Shown piece after piece: positions 41,543 to 50,088 of a stretch of DNA of 52,337 bases. The first letter of the stretch is position 1, and every line of letters starts with the position of its first letter. The notes below the pieces were generated by a model that searched no databases, was not told where the DNA came from, and saw nothing but the letters and a program-made list of their open reading frames with translations. A program made the translations under genes and the position numbers. The stretch is from JAAYZM01 sp964510785 (GTDB taxonomy: Bacteria > Actinomycetota > Actinomycetes > Actinomycetales > Cellulomonadaceae), in the NCBI GenBank assembly GCA_964510785.1, contig CAZECM010000017.1, positions 1 to 52,337 on the forward strand. The letters run 5' to 3'.

Positions 41543-42168
41543 CCCGTCCGCAGCCCCGGCGGCCCGCGATGCTCGACCAGCAGGCGGCGGAGGCGTTGCC
41601 GGGCGGGGTCGATCCCGCGCTCCTGCCCGAGGTGGCGCACACGACGGCGGCCGCGATCGTGCACGGTGCGCGTGCCCTCGACGATCCCGCGCTCGTGGAG
41701 CGGCTCGTGCGGCTCGTGGAGAGCGAGGGGCTCGACGTCGTCGCGTCGATGTGGGCCGACGCCGCACCCCACACGCTGCCCGGCGCCCTGTGGCGGCTGT
41801 ACGTGCTGCGCGAGTGGGTGCGGCGCGACCCGGCGACCCTGGCCGCGCGCTACCTCACGGGGATCTCGGCGGCACCGGTGCACGAGGTGGTCGCGGGCGT
41901 CGCGAGCCCCCCGGGGCCGCAAGAGCTGAGCGACCTGGCCGACTCGGTGCTGGGCGGGGTGTTCACGGGTGAGCTCGACGTCACGCTCGAGCGTGCGGCG
42001 GCGTTCTGCCGGGTGCTCGCCGCCGGGGTCGCGCTCGACGCCGACGAGCACGAGGCGAGCGACGAACAACGAGCCGTGCACGAGACGCGGGGCGCGGCGT
42101 CACTGGTGCGTACGGCCGAGGAGCTCGAGCACTGCGCGATGCTCTGGCGCGCCGGCCGGCTCGACTAG
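41539..42168 (+). CDS. conserved actinobacterial protein of unknown function, coupled to NERD gene
   Basis: 209 residues, mostly helical and Ala/Leu/Val-rich, without membrane spans or signal. Notable stretches are AAAIVHGARALDDPALVERLVRLVESEGLDVVASMWADA, ALWRLYVLREWVRRDP and the C-terminal ELEHCAMLWRAGRLD. No catalytic motif is recognised. GTG 41539 overlaps the NERD stop (GTGA). The tight coupling suggests the two proteins act together. Function cannot be assigned. Confidence 0.6.
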   Translation: MTRPQPRRPAMLDQQAAEALPGGVDPALLPEVAHTTAAAIVHGARALDDPALVERLVRLVESEGLDVVASMWADAAPHTLPGALWRLYVLREWVRRDPATLAARYLTGISAAPVHEVVAGVASPPGPQELSDLADSVLGGVFTGELDVTLERAAAFCRVLAAGVALDADEHEASDEQRAVHETRGAASLVRTAEELEHCAMLWRAGRLD

Positions 42169-42283
42169 CTCTCAGCTCTCCCCGCGCCCCTGCTCCGCCC
42201 CGGTGCTCTCGGAGCCGCGTCTGCTACGTTTCGTTCGTACGCTTGGTGCGGTTCATACCTCTGGACACGAGAGCGGAGGCGAC

Positions 42284-42517
42284 ATGTCCAATCCCCGCAG
42301 CGGTGCCATCTCGACGTTCTCGCACGGACCCAGCATGATGATCGCCGCAGGCGTTGTCCTTCTCCTCTGTGCAGTCGCCTTCATCTTCGCCGACCTACCC
42401 TTCGCCTGGCTCTCGTGCTTCATCGTGGGACTTGGACTCATCGGCATGGGATCGAAGGGCCGGGCGGCCTCCGCCACGGCGCGTGCAGCAACCGGGCACC
42501 ATCACATCGAGGGCTGA
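42284..42517 (+). CDS. small two-span membrane protein
   Basis: 77 residues with two hydrophobic segments (MMIAAGVVLLLCAVAFIFADL and AWLSCFIVGLGLIGMGS), a polar start and a histidine-bearing end (GHHHIEG). ATG 42284 has GCGGAGG seven bases upstream. An AT-richer patch (ACGTTTCGTTCGTACG) lies at about 42226-42241 upstream, possibly a promoter. Homologues seem confined to related actinobacteria. No function is recognised. Stands alone, followed by 261 gene-free bases before the phosphate genes. Confidence 0.6.
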   Translation: MSNPRSGAISTFSHGPSMMIAAGVVLLLCAVAFIFADLPFAWLSCFIVGLGLIGMGSKGRAASATARAATGHHHIEG

Positions 42518-42778
42518 AGGGGCGCCTTGACCTCGCTCTGCTGAGCGGGTGGTGCTCTCGATCTCCCGGCGTAGGATGTGCGGGCGACGTCGGGCCGGTG
42601 TGGCCCCGGGCTCCAAATTCAGCCGCTTCGAGCGGCCTTCGCGCCGACAGGCGCTGCTCGGTCCGGCGTCGCATTCTCGTGTACGACCAGCATCGCCGGA
42701 CCTCGAAGGTTGCGCGTTTCGCCACGTGCTGCCCTAGCCTGTCTCCGACGATCCCCCCTGGCATAGGGAGCCACCGAA

Positions 42779-43399
42779 GTGCGCCTGCGATTCACCCCGC
42801 GCGACACCACCTTCTTCGATCTCCTGGCGGAGTCGGCCCAGCTGCTCGTGACCGGTGCGAACCTCCTCGCCGAGCTCCTCGAGGCGGACCGCAAGGACCG
42901 CAAGGCGATCGCGTCGAAGCTCAACGACGCCGAGCACGACGCCGACGAGGCCACCCACACGATCATGCGTCGGCTCAACCAGACCTTCGTCACCCCGTTC
43001 GACCGGGACGACATCTACCAGCTCGCCTCGAACCTCGACGACTGCATGGACTACATGGAGGAGGCTGCGGACCTCATCGTGCTGTACAAGCTCGACGAGC
43101 TCCCCAAGCGCATCTCCGACCAGGTCCAGGTGCTGCAGCGCTGCGCCGAGCTCACGGCCGAGGCGATGCCGCGACTGCGCCAGATGGCCGACCTCACCGA
43201 CTACTGGATCGAGATCAACCGCCTGGAGAACCAGGCGGACAAGAGCTACCGCAAGCTGCTCGCCCAGCTGTTCGACGACGGCCTCGACCCGGTGACCCTC
43301 ATGAAGCTCAAGGAGGTCGTCGACAAGCTCGAGGACGCCGCTGACGCCTTCGAGACGGTCGCCAACACGGTCGAGACGATCGCACTCAAGGAGTCCTGA
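42779..43399 (+). CDS. DUF47/PhoU-like phosphate transport regulator
   Basis: 206 residues, all helical, of the DUF47 family that resembles PhoU and is encoded beside Pit transporters. Motifs: ADRKDRKAIASKLNDAEHDADEATHTIMRRLNQTFVTPFDRDDIYQLASNLDD, with the metal-binding-type E-H-D and acidic helices, and the C-terminal KLKEVVDKLEDAADAFETVANTVETI. It probably modulates or assists the adjacent low-affinity transporter. GTG 42779 has GGGAG nine bases upstream. The pit gene follows after five bases, so the two are cotranscribed. Confidence 0.88.
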   Translation: MRLRFTPRDTTFFDLLAESAQLLVTGANLLAELLEADRKDRKAIASKLNDAEHDADEATHTIMRRLNQTFVTPFDRDDIYQLASNLDDCMDYMEEAADLIVLYKLDELPKRISDQVQVLQRCAELTAEAMPRLRQMADLTDYWIEINRLENQADKSYRKLLAQLFDDGLDPVTLMKLKEVVDKLEDAADAFETVANTVETIALKES

Positions 43400-43404
43400 G
43401 CGCG

Positions 43405-44409
43405 GTGGAGATTGCGCTCGTCGTCGTCGTCGTCGCGCTCGCGCTCGGATTCGACTACACCAACGGTTTCCACGACGCCGCGAACGCCATCGCGACATCG
43501 GTCTCGACCAGGGCCCTGACCCCGCGCGCGGCGCTCATCATGGCCGCGATCATGAACTTCGTGGGTGCGCTGCTCGCCACCGGCGTCGCCGAGACGATCG
43601 CGAAGAGCATCGTCCACCTCGAGGACGTGCCGACGCACACGGCGCTCGTCGTCGTGCTGTGCGGGCTCATCGGTGCGATCACGTGGAACCTCATCACGTG
43701 GTGGTTCGGCCTGCCATCGTCCTCGACCCACGCGCTCATCGGCGGGCTCGTCGGTGCGGGGCTCGCGGGCGGGCTCGGCATCTACGGCCAGTCGCTCGTC
43801 GACAAGGTCGTGCTGCCGATGATCTTCTCCCCGCTCGCCGGCTTCCTGCTCGCGTTCGGCGGCATGGTGGCCGTGCTGTGGATCTTCCGGCGGGCCAACC
43901 CGCACCCCTTGCAGCGTCGGTTCCGCATCGCCCAGACGGTCTCCGCCGCGGCGATGGCGCTCGGGCACGGCCTGCAGGACGCGCAGAAGACGATGGGTGT
44001 CATCTTCATGGCGCTCGTCGCGGCGGGCTGGGCGGCCGAGGAGGACGGCATTCCGTTGTGGGTCAAGCTCGCGGCGGCCGCGGCGATCTCGCTCGGTACG
44101 TACGCGGGTGGCTGGCGCATCATGCGGACCCTGGGGCGGCGCATCATCGAGCTCGACCCCGCGCGCGGCTTCGTCGCGGAGTCCGTGTCCGCCGTCGTCC
44201 TCTACCTCAATGCCTTCTGGCTCCACGCCCCGGTCTCGACGACCCACACGATCACGTCCGCGATCATGGGCGTCGGCGCCACCAAGCGGCTCTCGGCGGT
44301 GCGCTGGGGCGTCGCGAAGAACATCGGCCTCGCGTGGGTCCTCACGATCCCGGCGGCGGGCTTCGTGGCCGCCGTCTTCTACTGGATCCTCAGCCCGTTC
44401 CTGCTCTAG
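43405..44409 (+). CDS. pit: low-affinity inorganic phosphate transporter (Pit family)
   Basis: 334 residues with about ten spans. The duplicated PiT signature is clear: FDYTNGFHDAANAIATSVSTRAL at the N-terminus, GLPSSSTHALIGGLVG in the middle, and GHGLQDAQKTMGV and APVSTTHTITSAIMGVG in the second half. It imports metal-phosphate complexes with protons. GTG 43405 lies five bases after the DUF47 gene. Convergent with the mutT1-ppk operon, whose end is 14 bases away, so a phosphate-handling cluster is formed. Confidence 0.93.
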   Translation: MEIALVVVVVALALGFDYTNGFHDAANAIATSVSTRALTPRAALIMAAIMNFVGALLATGVAETIAKSIVHLEDVPTHTALVVVLCGLIGAITWNLITWWFGLPSSSTHALIGGLVGAGLAGGLGIYGQSLVDKVVLPMIFSPLAGFLLAFGGMVAVLWIFRRANPHPLQRRFRIAQTVSAAAMALGHGLQDAQKTMGVIFMALVAAGWAAEEDGIPLWVKLAAAAAISLGTYAGGWRIMRTLGRRIIELDPARGFVAESVSAVVLYLNAFWLHAPVSTTHTITSAIMGVGATKRLSAVRWGVAKNIGLAWVLTIPAAGFVAAVFYWILSPFLL

Positions 44410-44423
44410 CTGTACCCGGCGAC

Positions 44424-45407
44424 CTACGCCGTGCCGGTGGCGCCCGTCGCCGACTGGACCTCGAACCCTACGACCCTCGGTCCGCCCTCCCCGTGGTGGA
44501 CGTGCGCGACCGCGATGCTCGCGGGCCGCAGGTACGGATCCTTGCGCGGGCGCACCCGGCGCACCCAGTCGGGCGCATAGCCGTCCAGCACCTCGAGCAC
44601 CGTGGGGATGACGGGCCGGTGGGTGCACAGCGCGATGGCGCCCGGCCCGGTGAACGCCGAGCTCGTGACGCGCCGGGTGCCCTTGGGCTTGTTGCGGTGC
44701 GCGTCCTCGTTCAGGGCCTCGATGGGCTCGGGGACGAGCCCGCTCGCCTTCGCGTACGGCGCCACGGTGGCGGCGCAGCGTTCCCACGGGCTCGTGACGA
44801 CGGCGTCGATGCCGTACGCGGAGAGCACGGGGCTCAGCGACTCGGCCTGGGCGCGGCCCACCTGGGTCAGCGGGCGGTCGGCGTCGGCCCCTCGCCACGA
44901 GGAGCGGCCGCGCGAGCGGGCGTGACGCACGACGACGACCACCGTGGTGTCGAGCGTGCCCGCCTCGTGCAGCGCGACGAGGGCCTTGAGCGGCTTGCGG
45001 TCGGACTTCTTGCTGAGCATGGCGAGCGCCTCGGGGGGCGTCATCCAGCGCATGTCGTCGACCTCGTCGGCGCACCGCGGGACGTGGGGGCGGGCCGCGT
45101 GGGCCGGCGAGTCCGGGGCGAGCACGCGGGCGGCCCAGTAGTACACCTCCTTGGTGCGCCCGCCGGCGACCTGGTAGCGCAGCATCGGCAGCGCGACGCC
45201 GAGCGCGACGTGCAGCCCCGTCTCCTCGGCCACCTCGCGCACGGCCGCGACGGGGACGGTCTCCCCGGGTTCGAGCTTGCCCTTGGGCCACGACCAGTCG
45301 TCGTAGCGCGGGCGGTGGATGACGAGCACCTCGAGGCGACCCTTGCGCTCGCGCCACACGAGGGCCCCCGCGGCGACGACGACGGCGGCCCGCTTCGAGC
45401 CCGTCAT
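44424..45407 (-). CDS. mutT1: Nudix hydrolase fused to histidine phosphatase (MutT1-like)
   Basis: 327 residues. The N-terminal Nudix domain (1-150) has a full Nudix box GKLEPGETVPVAAVREVAEETGL. The C-terminal domain is a histidine-phosphatase fold with VVRHARS (RHG-type His) and TSPWERC. This arrangement is that of mycobacterial MutT1, which degrades 8-oxo-dGTP/8-oxo-GTP and diadenosine polyphosphates. The C-terminal RHG motif has Ala for Gly, which is common in this group. ATG overlaps the ppk stop (ATGA), so it is coupled to polyphosphate kinase; the link to polyphosphate metabolism is inferred. Confidence 0.87.
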   Translation of the reverse strand: MTGSKRAAVVVAAGALVWRERKGRLEVLVIHRPRYDDWSWPKGKLEPGETVPVAAVREVAEETGLHVALGVALPMLRYQVAGGRTKEVYYWAARVLAPDSPAHAARPHVPRCADEVDDMRWMTPPEALAMLSKKSDRKPLKALVALHEAGTLDTTVVVVVRHARSRGRSSWRGADADRPLTQVGRAQAESLSPVLSAYGIDAVVTSPWERCAATVAPYAKASGLVPEPIEALNEDAHRNKPKGTRRVTSSAFTGPGAIALCTHRPVIPTVLEVLDGYAPDWVRRVRPRKDPYLRPASIAVAHVHHGEGGPRVVGFEVQSATGATGTA

Positions 45408-47653
45408 CGGTGGCTGGCCAACCGCCGGCGCTGCCGCGCGATGAGCGCAGCCTGCAGGTCCTCGAGCGGCGAGCCGTCGGGAGCGGTCGCGGGCCGGGTC
45501 CAGGTGCCGTCGGCCTCGAGGCGCCACGAGCTCGTCTGCGGGTCCATCGACACGTCGATGAGCTCCGCGAGCTCCGAGAGGTGCTCGGGGTCGGCGAGCC
45601 GGACGAGCGCCTCGACGCGGCGGTCGAGGTTGCGGTGCATGAGGTCGGCGGACCCGATGTAGATGGCAGGCCCGGATTCCTCGCTGCTCGCCGGGGCGTT
45701 CGCGAAGGCGAAGATGCGCGAGTGCTCGAGGAACCGACCGAGGATGGACCGCACGCGGATGTTCTCCGAGAGCCCCGGGACCCCGGCGCGCAGAGCGCAG
45801 ATGCCGCGCACCACGAGGTCCACGGGCACGCCGGCCTGCGAGGCGCGGTACAGCGCGTCGATCACCTCTTCGTCGACGACGGCGTTGACCTTCAGCCTGA
45901 TCCACGCCGGCCTGCCCTCGGCCGCGGCCGTGATCTCGTTCTCGATGTGCTCGATGAGCCCGGAACGCAGCGAGCGCGGAGCCACGAGCAAGCGCCCGAA
46001 CTTCGACTTGGGGGCGTACCCGGAGAGCTGGTTGAAGAGCCGGGTCAGGTCCTGCCCGACGTCGGGGTCGCTCGTCAGCAACCCGTGGTCGGTGTAGAGG
46101 CGCGCCGTCTTCGGGTTGTAGTTGCCCGTGCCGACGTGGCAGTAGCGCCGCAGCCCGTCCTGCTCGTGGCGCACCACGAGGGAGAGCTTGCAGTGGGTCT
46201 TGAGCCCGACGATGCCGTAGACGACGTGCACCCCCGCCTGCTCGAGCTTGCGGGCCCACGTGATGTTGGCCTGCTCGTCGAAGCGTGCCTTGATCTCGAC
46301 GAGGGCGAGCACCTGCTTGCCGGCCTCGGCGGCGTCGATGAGCGCGTCCACGATCGGGGAGTCGCCGGACGTGCGGTAGAGCGTCTGCTTGATCGCGAGC
46401 ACGTGCGGGTCGGCGGCGGCCTGGGCGAGGAACGTCTGCACCGAGGTGGAGAACGAGTCGTAGGGGTGGTGCAGCAGGATGTCCCGCTCGCGCATCGCGG
46501 CGAAGATATCGGTCGGCTTCGCGGACTCGACCTCCGCGAGGTGACGGTGCGTCGTGGGGACGAACGGCGGGTAGTGCAGGTCCGCGCGGTCGAGGTCGGC
46601 GATGACGTTGAGGCCCGTGAGGTCGAGCGGGGCCGGCAGCTCGTACACCTCGGCGGGGTGCACGCCGAGCTCGCGCACGAGCAGGTCGCGGAAGTGCGAG
46701 TCCGTGCCCTGGGCGAGCTCGAGGCGCACGGGCGGACCGAACCGCCGGCGCAACAGCTCCTTCTCCATCGCCTGGAGCAGGTTCTCGGCGTCGTCCTCCT
46801 CGACCTCGACGTCCTCGTTGCGCGTCACCCGGAAGCTGTGGAACTCGAGGACCTCCATGCCGGGGAACAGGTGGTCGAGGTGCTCGGCGATGACGTCCTC
46901 GATCGGCACGAAGCTCGTGGGGCCGAGCTCGGGCGCGGCCGTCTGGGTGCTCGGTGCGCTCGGGCGGCCGCGGGCGTCGACGGCGATGAACCGGGGGAGC
47001 AGCGGCGGCACCTTGACGCGGGCGAAGTGCTCCTTGCCGGTCGCGGGGTTGAGCACCCCCACGGCGAGGTTGAGCGAGAGCCCGGAGATGTAGGGGAAGG
47101 GGTGGGCGGGGTCGACGGCGAGCGGCGTCAGGACCGGGAAGATCTGCTTGCGGAAGTACTTGTGCAGCCGGTCCTGCTCGCTCGACCCGAGCTCGTCCCA
47201 GCGCACGAGCGTGATGCCCTCGGCGGCGAGCACGGGCTGGACCTGCTCGGAGAAGACGCGGGCGTGTCGGTCCATGAGCTCGTGGGCCCGCTCGGAGATC
47301 GCCTCGAGCTGTTGGCGCGGGCTCAGGCCCGAGACGGCCGTGACCGCGAGCCCGGTCGCGATGCGGCGCTTGAGGCCGGCGACGCGCACCATGAAGAACT
47401 CGTCGAGGTTCGAGGCGAAGATCGCGAGGAACCGCACGCGCTCCAGGATCGGCAGCTCGGGGTCCTCCGCGAGCTCGAGCACCCGCTGGTTGAAGGCGAG
47501 CCAGGACAGCTCACGGTCCGCGAACCGGTCCTGGGGGAGCTCGGGTGCCTCGTCTTCGGGCGTGTCGCCGGGGGACACGCCTCGCGGCGGCTCGGAGTCG
47601 GCGAGGCCCGGGCCGGCGAGCTCGGAGGCACTGGTATCGGTCACGCTTCCCAT
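45404..47653 (-). CDS. ppk1: polyphosphate kinase 1
   Basis: 749 residues. It makes inorganic polyphosphate from ATP. N domain: DRELSWLAFNQRVLELA and SNLDEFFMVRVAGLKRRI. Middle: FPVLTPLAVDPAHPFPYISGLSLNLAV. Catalytic domains: KQTLYRTSGDSPIV, KARFDEQANITWA, GLKTHCKLSLVVR (His487, the expected phosphorylated residue), GNYNPKTARLYTDHGLLT (His523), and LMHRNLDRRVEAL. The first 40 residues form an acidic tail. ATG 47653 has AGGAG about eight bases upstream. Upstream 11-base repeats with CAC resemble a PHO box. Coupled to mutT1. Confidence 0.95.
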   Translation of the reverse strand: MGSVTDTSASELAGPGLADSEPPRGVSPGDTPEDEAPELPQDRFADRELSWLAFNQRVLELAEDPELPILERVRFLAIFASNLDEFFMVRVAGLKRRIATGLAVTAVSGLSPRQQLEAISERAHELMDRHARVFSEQVQPVLAAEGITLVRWDELGSSEQDRLHKYFRKQIFPVLTPLAVDPAHPFPYISGLSLNLAVGVLNPATGKEHFARVKVPPLLPRFIAVDARGRPSAPSTQTAAPELGPTSFVPIEDVIAEHLDHLFPGMEVLEFHSFRVTRNEDVEVEEDDAENLLQAMEKELLRRRFGPPVRLELAQGTDSHFRDLLVRELGVHPAEVYELPAPLDLTGLNVIADLDRADLHYPPFVPTTHRHLAEVESAKPTDIFAAMRERDILLHHPYDSFSTSVQTFLAQAAADPHVLAIKQTLYRTSGDSPIVDALIDAAEAGKQVLALVEIKARFDEQANITWARKLEQAGVHVVYGIVGLKTHCKLSLVVRHEQDGLRRYCHVGTGNYNPKTARLYTDHGLLTSDPDVGQDLTRLFNQLSGYAPKSKFGRLLVAPRSLRSGLIEHIENEITAAAEGRPAWIRLKVNAVVDEEVIDALYRASQAGVPVDLVVRGICALRAGVPGLSENIRVRSILGRFLEHSRIFAFANAPASSEESGPAIYIGSADLMHRNLDRRVEALVRLADPEHLSELAELIDVSMDPQTSSWRLEADGTWTRPATAPDGSPLEDLQAALIARQRRRLASHR

Positions 47654-47696
47654 CGTGACATCTCCTGAGTTCGAGGGGGAACCCGCACGTCGGTCT

Positions 47697-47729
47697 GGCG
47701 AGTGACGAGAAGGTGAACGCAACGTGCCC
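47697..47729 (-). promoter_or_regulatory. possible PHO box (PhoP site) upstream of ppk1
   Basis: Minus strand: GGGCACGTTGC, GTTCACCTTCT, CGTCACTCGCC are three consecutive 11-base units, each with CAC at positions 4-6; the middle one matches the actinobacterial unit GTTCACC. Located 44 bases before the ppk1 start. Confidence 0.45.
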
Positions 47730-47788
47730 CGTCCTCCGCGAGGTAGGTCTGGCGCCCTCGGTCCTGCCTCGTGGTGGGGGATGCCGGC

Positions 47789-48673
47789 TCAGGCGTAGGT
47801 GACGTCGATGTTGGACGGGGTGAAGCCGAACTTCGCGTAGGTCCGCACGGCGGCGACGTTGCCCGCGCTCGTGTAGAGGATCGCGACGCCGAGCCCCAGC
47901 GCCTCGAAGCGCTCGAGCGAGCGCGCCGTGAGCTCGGTCCCGAGCCCGAGGCCTTGCGCACCGGGATCCACGCCCAGCACGTAGATCTCTCCGAGGCCAT
48001 CCACGACCTTGAGCCACGAGGAGGCGAGCAGCTCCCCGTCCCGCTCGGCGAGCAGGAAGCTCTCGGGGTCGAACCACGGCTCGGCCTCGCGCGCCTGCAC
48101 GTCGGCGAGCGTGATGCGCCCCTGCTCGGGGTGGTCGGCGAACGCCAGCGCGTTGACGCGCAGCCACGCCTCCTCGTCCTGCCCGACGACGAACGGCCGC
48201 ACGGTCACCCCCTCGGGCAGCCCGTGGAGCTCGACCTCGGGGCGGGCTGCGAGCTCGACGCGCATGAGCCACAGCTCGCGCGAGGGCCGCAGCCCCGCGT
48301 CCATCGCGAGCGCCCGCGCCCCGGGCAGGTCACCGTGCGCCCAGACGGCGAACTCCCGCTCGGGCGCCACCTCGCGTGCCGCTCGCAGGAGCGCCTCGCC
48401 GAGCCCCTGACGCCGGTCCGCGGGTGCGACGGCGAGCTCCGCCGTGGCGTGGCCCGCGACGCCGAGGTCGACCTGGGCGATGCCCGTGAGCCGCCCTGGC
48501 GCCCACATGAGCAGGTGCACCACGGGGGCGTCGTCGTCCCCGAGCCACAGCAGGCGCTGCTCGGAGAGGGGCGCGACGCCGTCGGACTGCTCGGCGTCGA
48601 CCGCGAGCCCGTGCACGAGTGGGACCACGTCCTCGGGGAGCGCGCCGCGCACGACGGAGGGGGTGAGGGTCAT
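47789..48673 (-). CDS. mshD: mycothiol synthase (MshD)
   Basis: 294 residues made of two GNAT acetyltransferase domains. The N-terminal one (about 1-130) has AELAVAPADRRQGLGEALL; the C-terminal active one (about 150-294) has ITLADVQAREAEPWFDPESFLLAERDGELLASSWLKVVDGLGEIYVLGVDPGAQGLGLGTEL, with the acetyl-CoA loop near GLGLG and NVAAVRTYAKFGF. MshD acetylates Cys-GlcN-inositol to mycothiol, the actinobacterial thiol. ATG 48673 has GATGGGGG upstream. Divergent from an MFS gene. Consistent with the mycothiol-type enzyme at 28344-29129. Confidence 0.93.
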   Translation of the reverse strand: MTLTPSVVRGALPEDVVPLVHGLAVDAEQSDGVAPLSEQRLLWLGDDDAPVVHLLMWAPGRLTGIAQVDLGVAGHATAELAVAPADRRQGLGEALLRAAREVAPEREFAVWAHGDLPGARALAMDAGLRPSRELWLMRVELAARPEVELHGLPEGVTVRPFVVGQDEEAWLRVNALAFADHPEQGRITLADVQAREAEPWFDPESFLLAERDGELLASSWLKVVDGLGEIYVLGVDPGAQGLGLGTELTARSLERFEALGLGVAILYTSAGNVAAVRTYAKFGFTPSNIDVTYA

Positions 48674-48768
48674 GCCCCCATCTCATCACCTTTGCCTCTC
48701 CCGTGGTCGAGATGCCTCGACGGGAACGGGTGTGCCGAGGGGCACGGCTTCGTGGTGAGGTAGGGGGC

Positions 48769-50079
48769 GTGACGGTTCCAGACGCAGGTCCGACGACGAC
48801 GACGCCCGCCCGCGACCCCGCCCAGGTACGCACCGTCTCGGTGCTGTCCGTGGTGCAGGTGCTCGTGGGGGTCGGCACGGCGACGGGCGCGGCCGTGAAC
48901 TCGCTCGTCGCGGCGGAGCTCTCCGGCAGCGAGACGGTGGGCGGGCTCGCCCAGACGTGCGTCGTCGTCGGCTCCGCCCTCGCCGCGCTGCCGATCGCTC
49001 AGGTGGCCGCGCGCCACGGGCGGCGCCGCTCGCTCGTGCTCGGCTACGGCGTGGCCGCGCTCGGGGCGCTCGGCGCGACGGCGGCGACCGTGCTCGGTTC
49101 GACGGCGCTGCTCCTGGTCGGGATGACGCTCATCGGCGCGGGCGGTGCCGCGGGGCTCGCGGCGCGCTTCGCCGCGACGGACCTTGCGGCGCCCGAGCAC
49201 CGGGCCCGCGCGCTCTCGCTCGTGGTGTGGGCGGCGACGGTCGGGTCCGTGCTGGGGCCGAACCTCGCGGGGTGGCTCGACTCGTGGGCGCTCGTCGTCG
49301 GCGTCCTGCCCGCCGCACGCGGCACGCACACCGCCGTGACGTTCGCGCTCATGGCCGCCATGTTCGCGCTCGCGGCGCTCGCCGTCGCGCTGCTGCTGCG
49401 GCCCGACCCGCTCGTGCTCGCCCGCGAGCGTTCCGGCGCCCCGCCGCCCGTGCCCACCAACCCGTGGCGCTCGATCGGGGCGGGCGTGGCCGTGATCCGC
49501 GCGCTGCCCGTGGCCCGGCTCGGCCTGCTCGCGGTGGTCGTGAGCCACTTCGTCATGGTGAGCCTCATGGTCATGACGCCCGTGCACATGAACCACCACG
49601 GGGCGAGCCTGCAGCTCATCGGCCTCGTCATCTCGCTGCACATCGCGGGGATGTTCGCGCTCAGCCCGCTGTTCGGCATCGCGACCGACCGGTTCGGCGC
49701 CGTGCCCGTCATCGTGCTCGGCGGCATGCTGCTGCTCGCCTCGGCTGTGCTCGTCATCGGCGTGCCGGGGCACGGCGGCGGGCGGCTCACCGCGGGGCTC
49801 GTGCTGCTCGGCGTCGGCTGGTCCGCGGGGCTCGTCGCGGGCTCGGCGCTGCTCGCGGGAGGGGTGCCCGAGGAGCACCGGACCACCGTTCAGGGCACGT
49901 CCGACGTCGCGATGAACCTCGGCGGCGCGCTCGGCGGCGTGGTCGCGGGCCTCGTCGTCACGGTCGCGAGCTACGGCACCCTCGCGCTCGTGTCCGTCGC
50001 CCTGGTCGCGGCCTACCTCGCCGTCGTGCTCGGCGCGCGCCGCGCCGTTCGCCCCGCGTCGGCCGCGAAGGTCGGCTGA
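48769..50079 (+). CDS. MFS transporter
   Basis: 436 residues with about 12 spans. Loop 2-3 is AQVAARHGRRRSLVLGYG and the middle loop is LAPEHRARALSLVVWAATVGSVLGPNLAGW (antiporter-type motif C region). GTG 48769 has AGGGGG upstream. Divergent from mshD with 95 bases between, which contain two small hairpins. A convergent arabinofuranosidase gene ends nine bases after its stop. No regulator gene is linked, unlike the two other exporters in the window. Substrate unknown. Confidence 0.82.
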   Translation: MTVPDAGPTTTTPARDPAQVRTVSVLSVVQVLVGVGTATGAAVNSLVAAELSGSETVGGLAQTCVVVGSALAALPIAQVAARHGRRRSLVLGYGVAALGALGATAATVLGSTALLLVGMTLIGAGGAAGLAARFAATDLAAPEHRARALSLVVWAATVGSVLGPNLAGWLDSWALVVGVLPAARGTHTAVTFALMAAMFALAALAVALLLRPDPLVLARERSGAPPPVPTNPWRSIGAGVAVIRALPVARLGLLAVVVSHFVMVSLMVMTPVHMNHHGASLQLIGLVISLHIAGMFALSPLFGIATDRFGAVPVIVLGGMLLLASAVLVIGVPGHGGGRLTAGLVLLGVGWSAGLVAGSALLAGGVPEEHRTTVQGTSDVAMNLGGALGGVVAGLVVTVASYGTLALVSVALVAAYLAVVLGARRAVRPASAAKVG

Positions 50080-50088
50080 GAAACCCGC

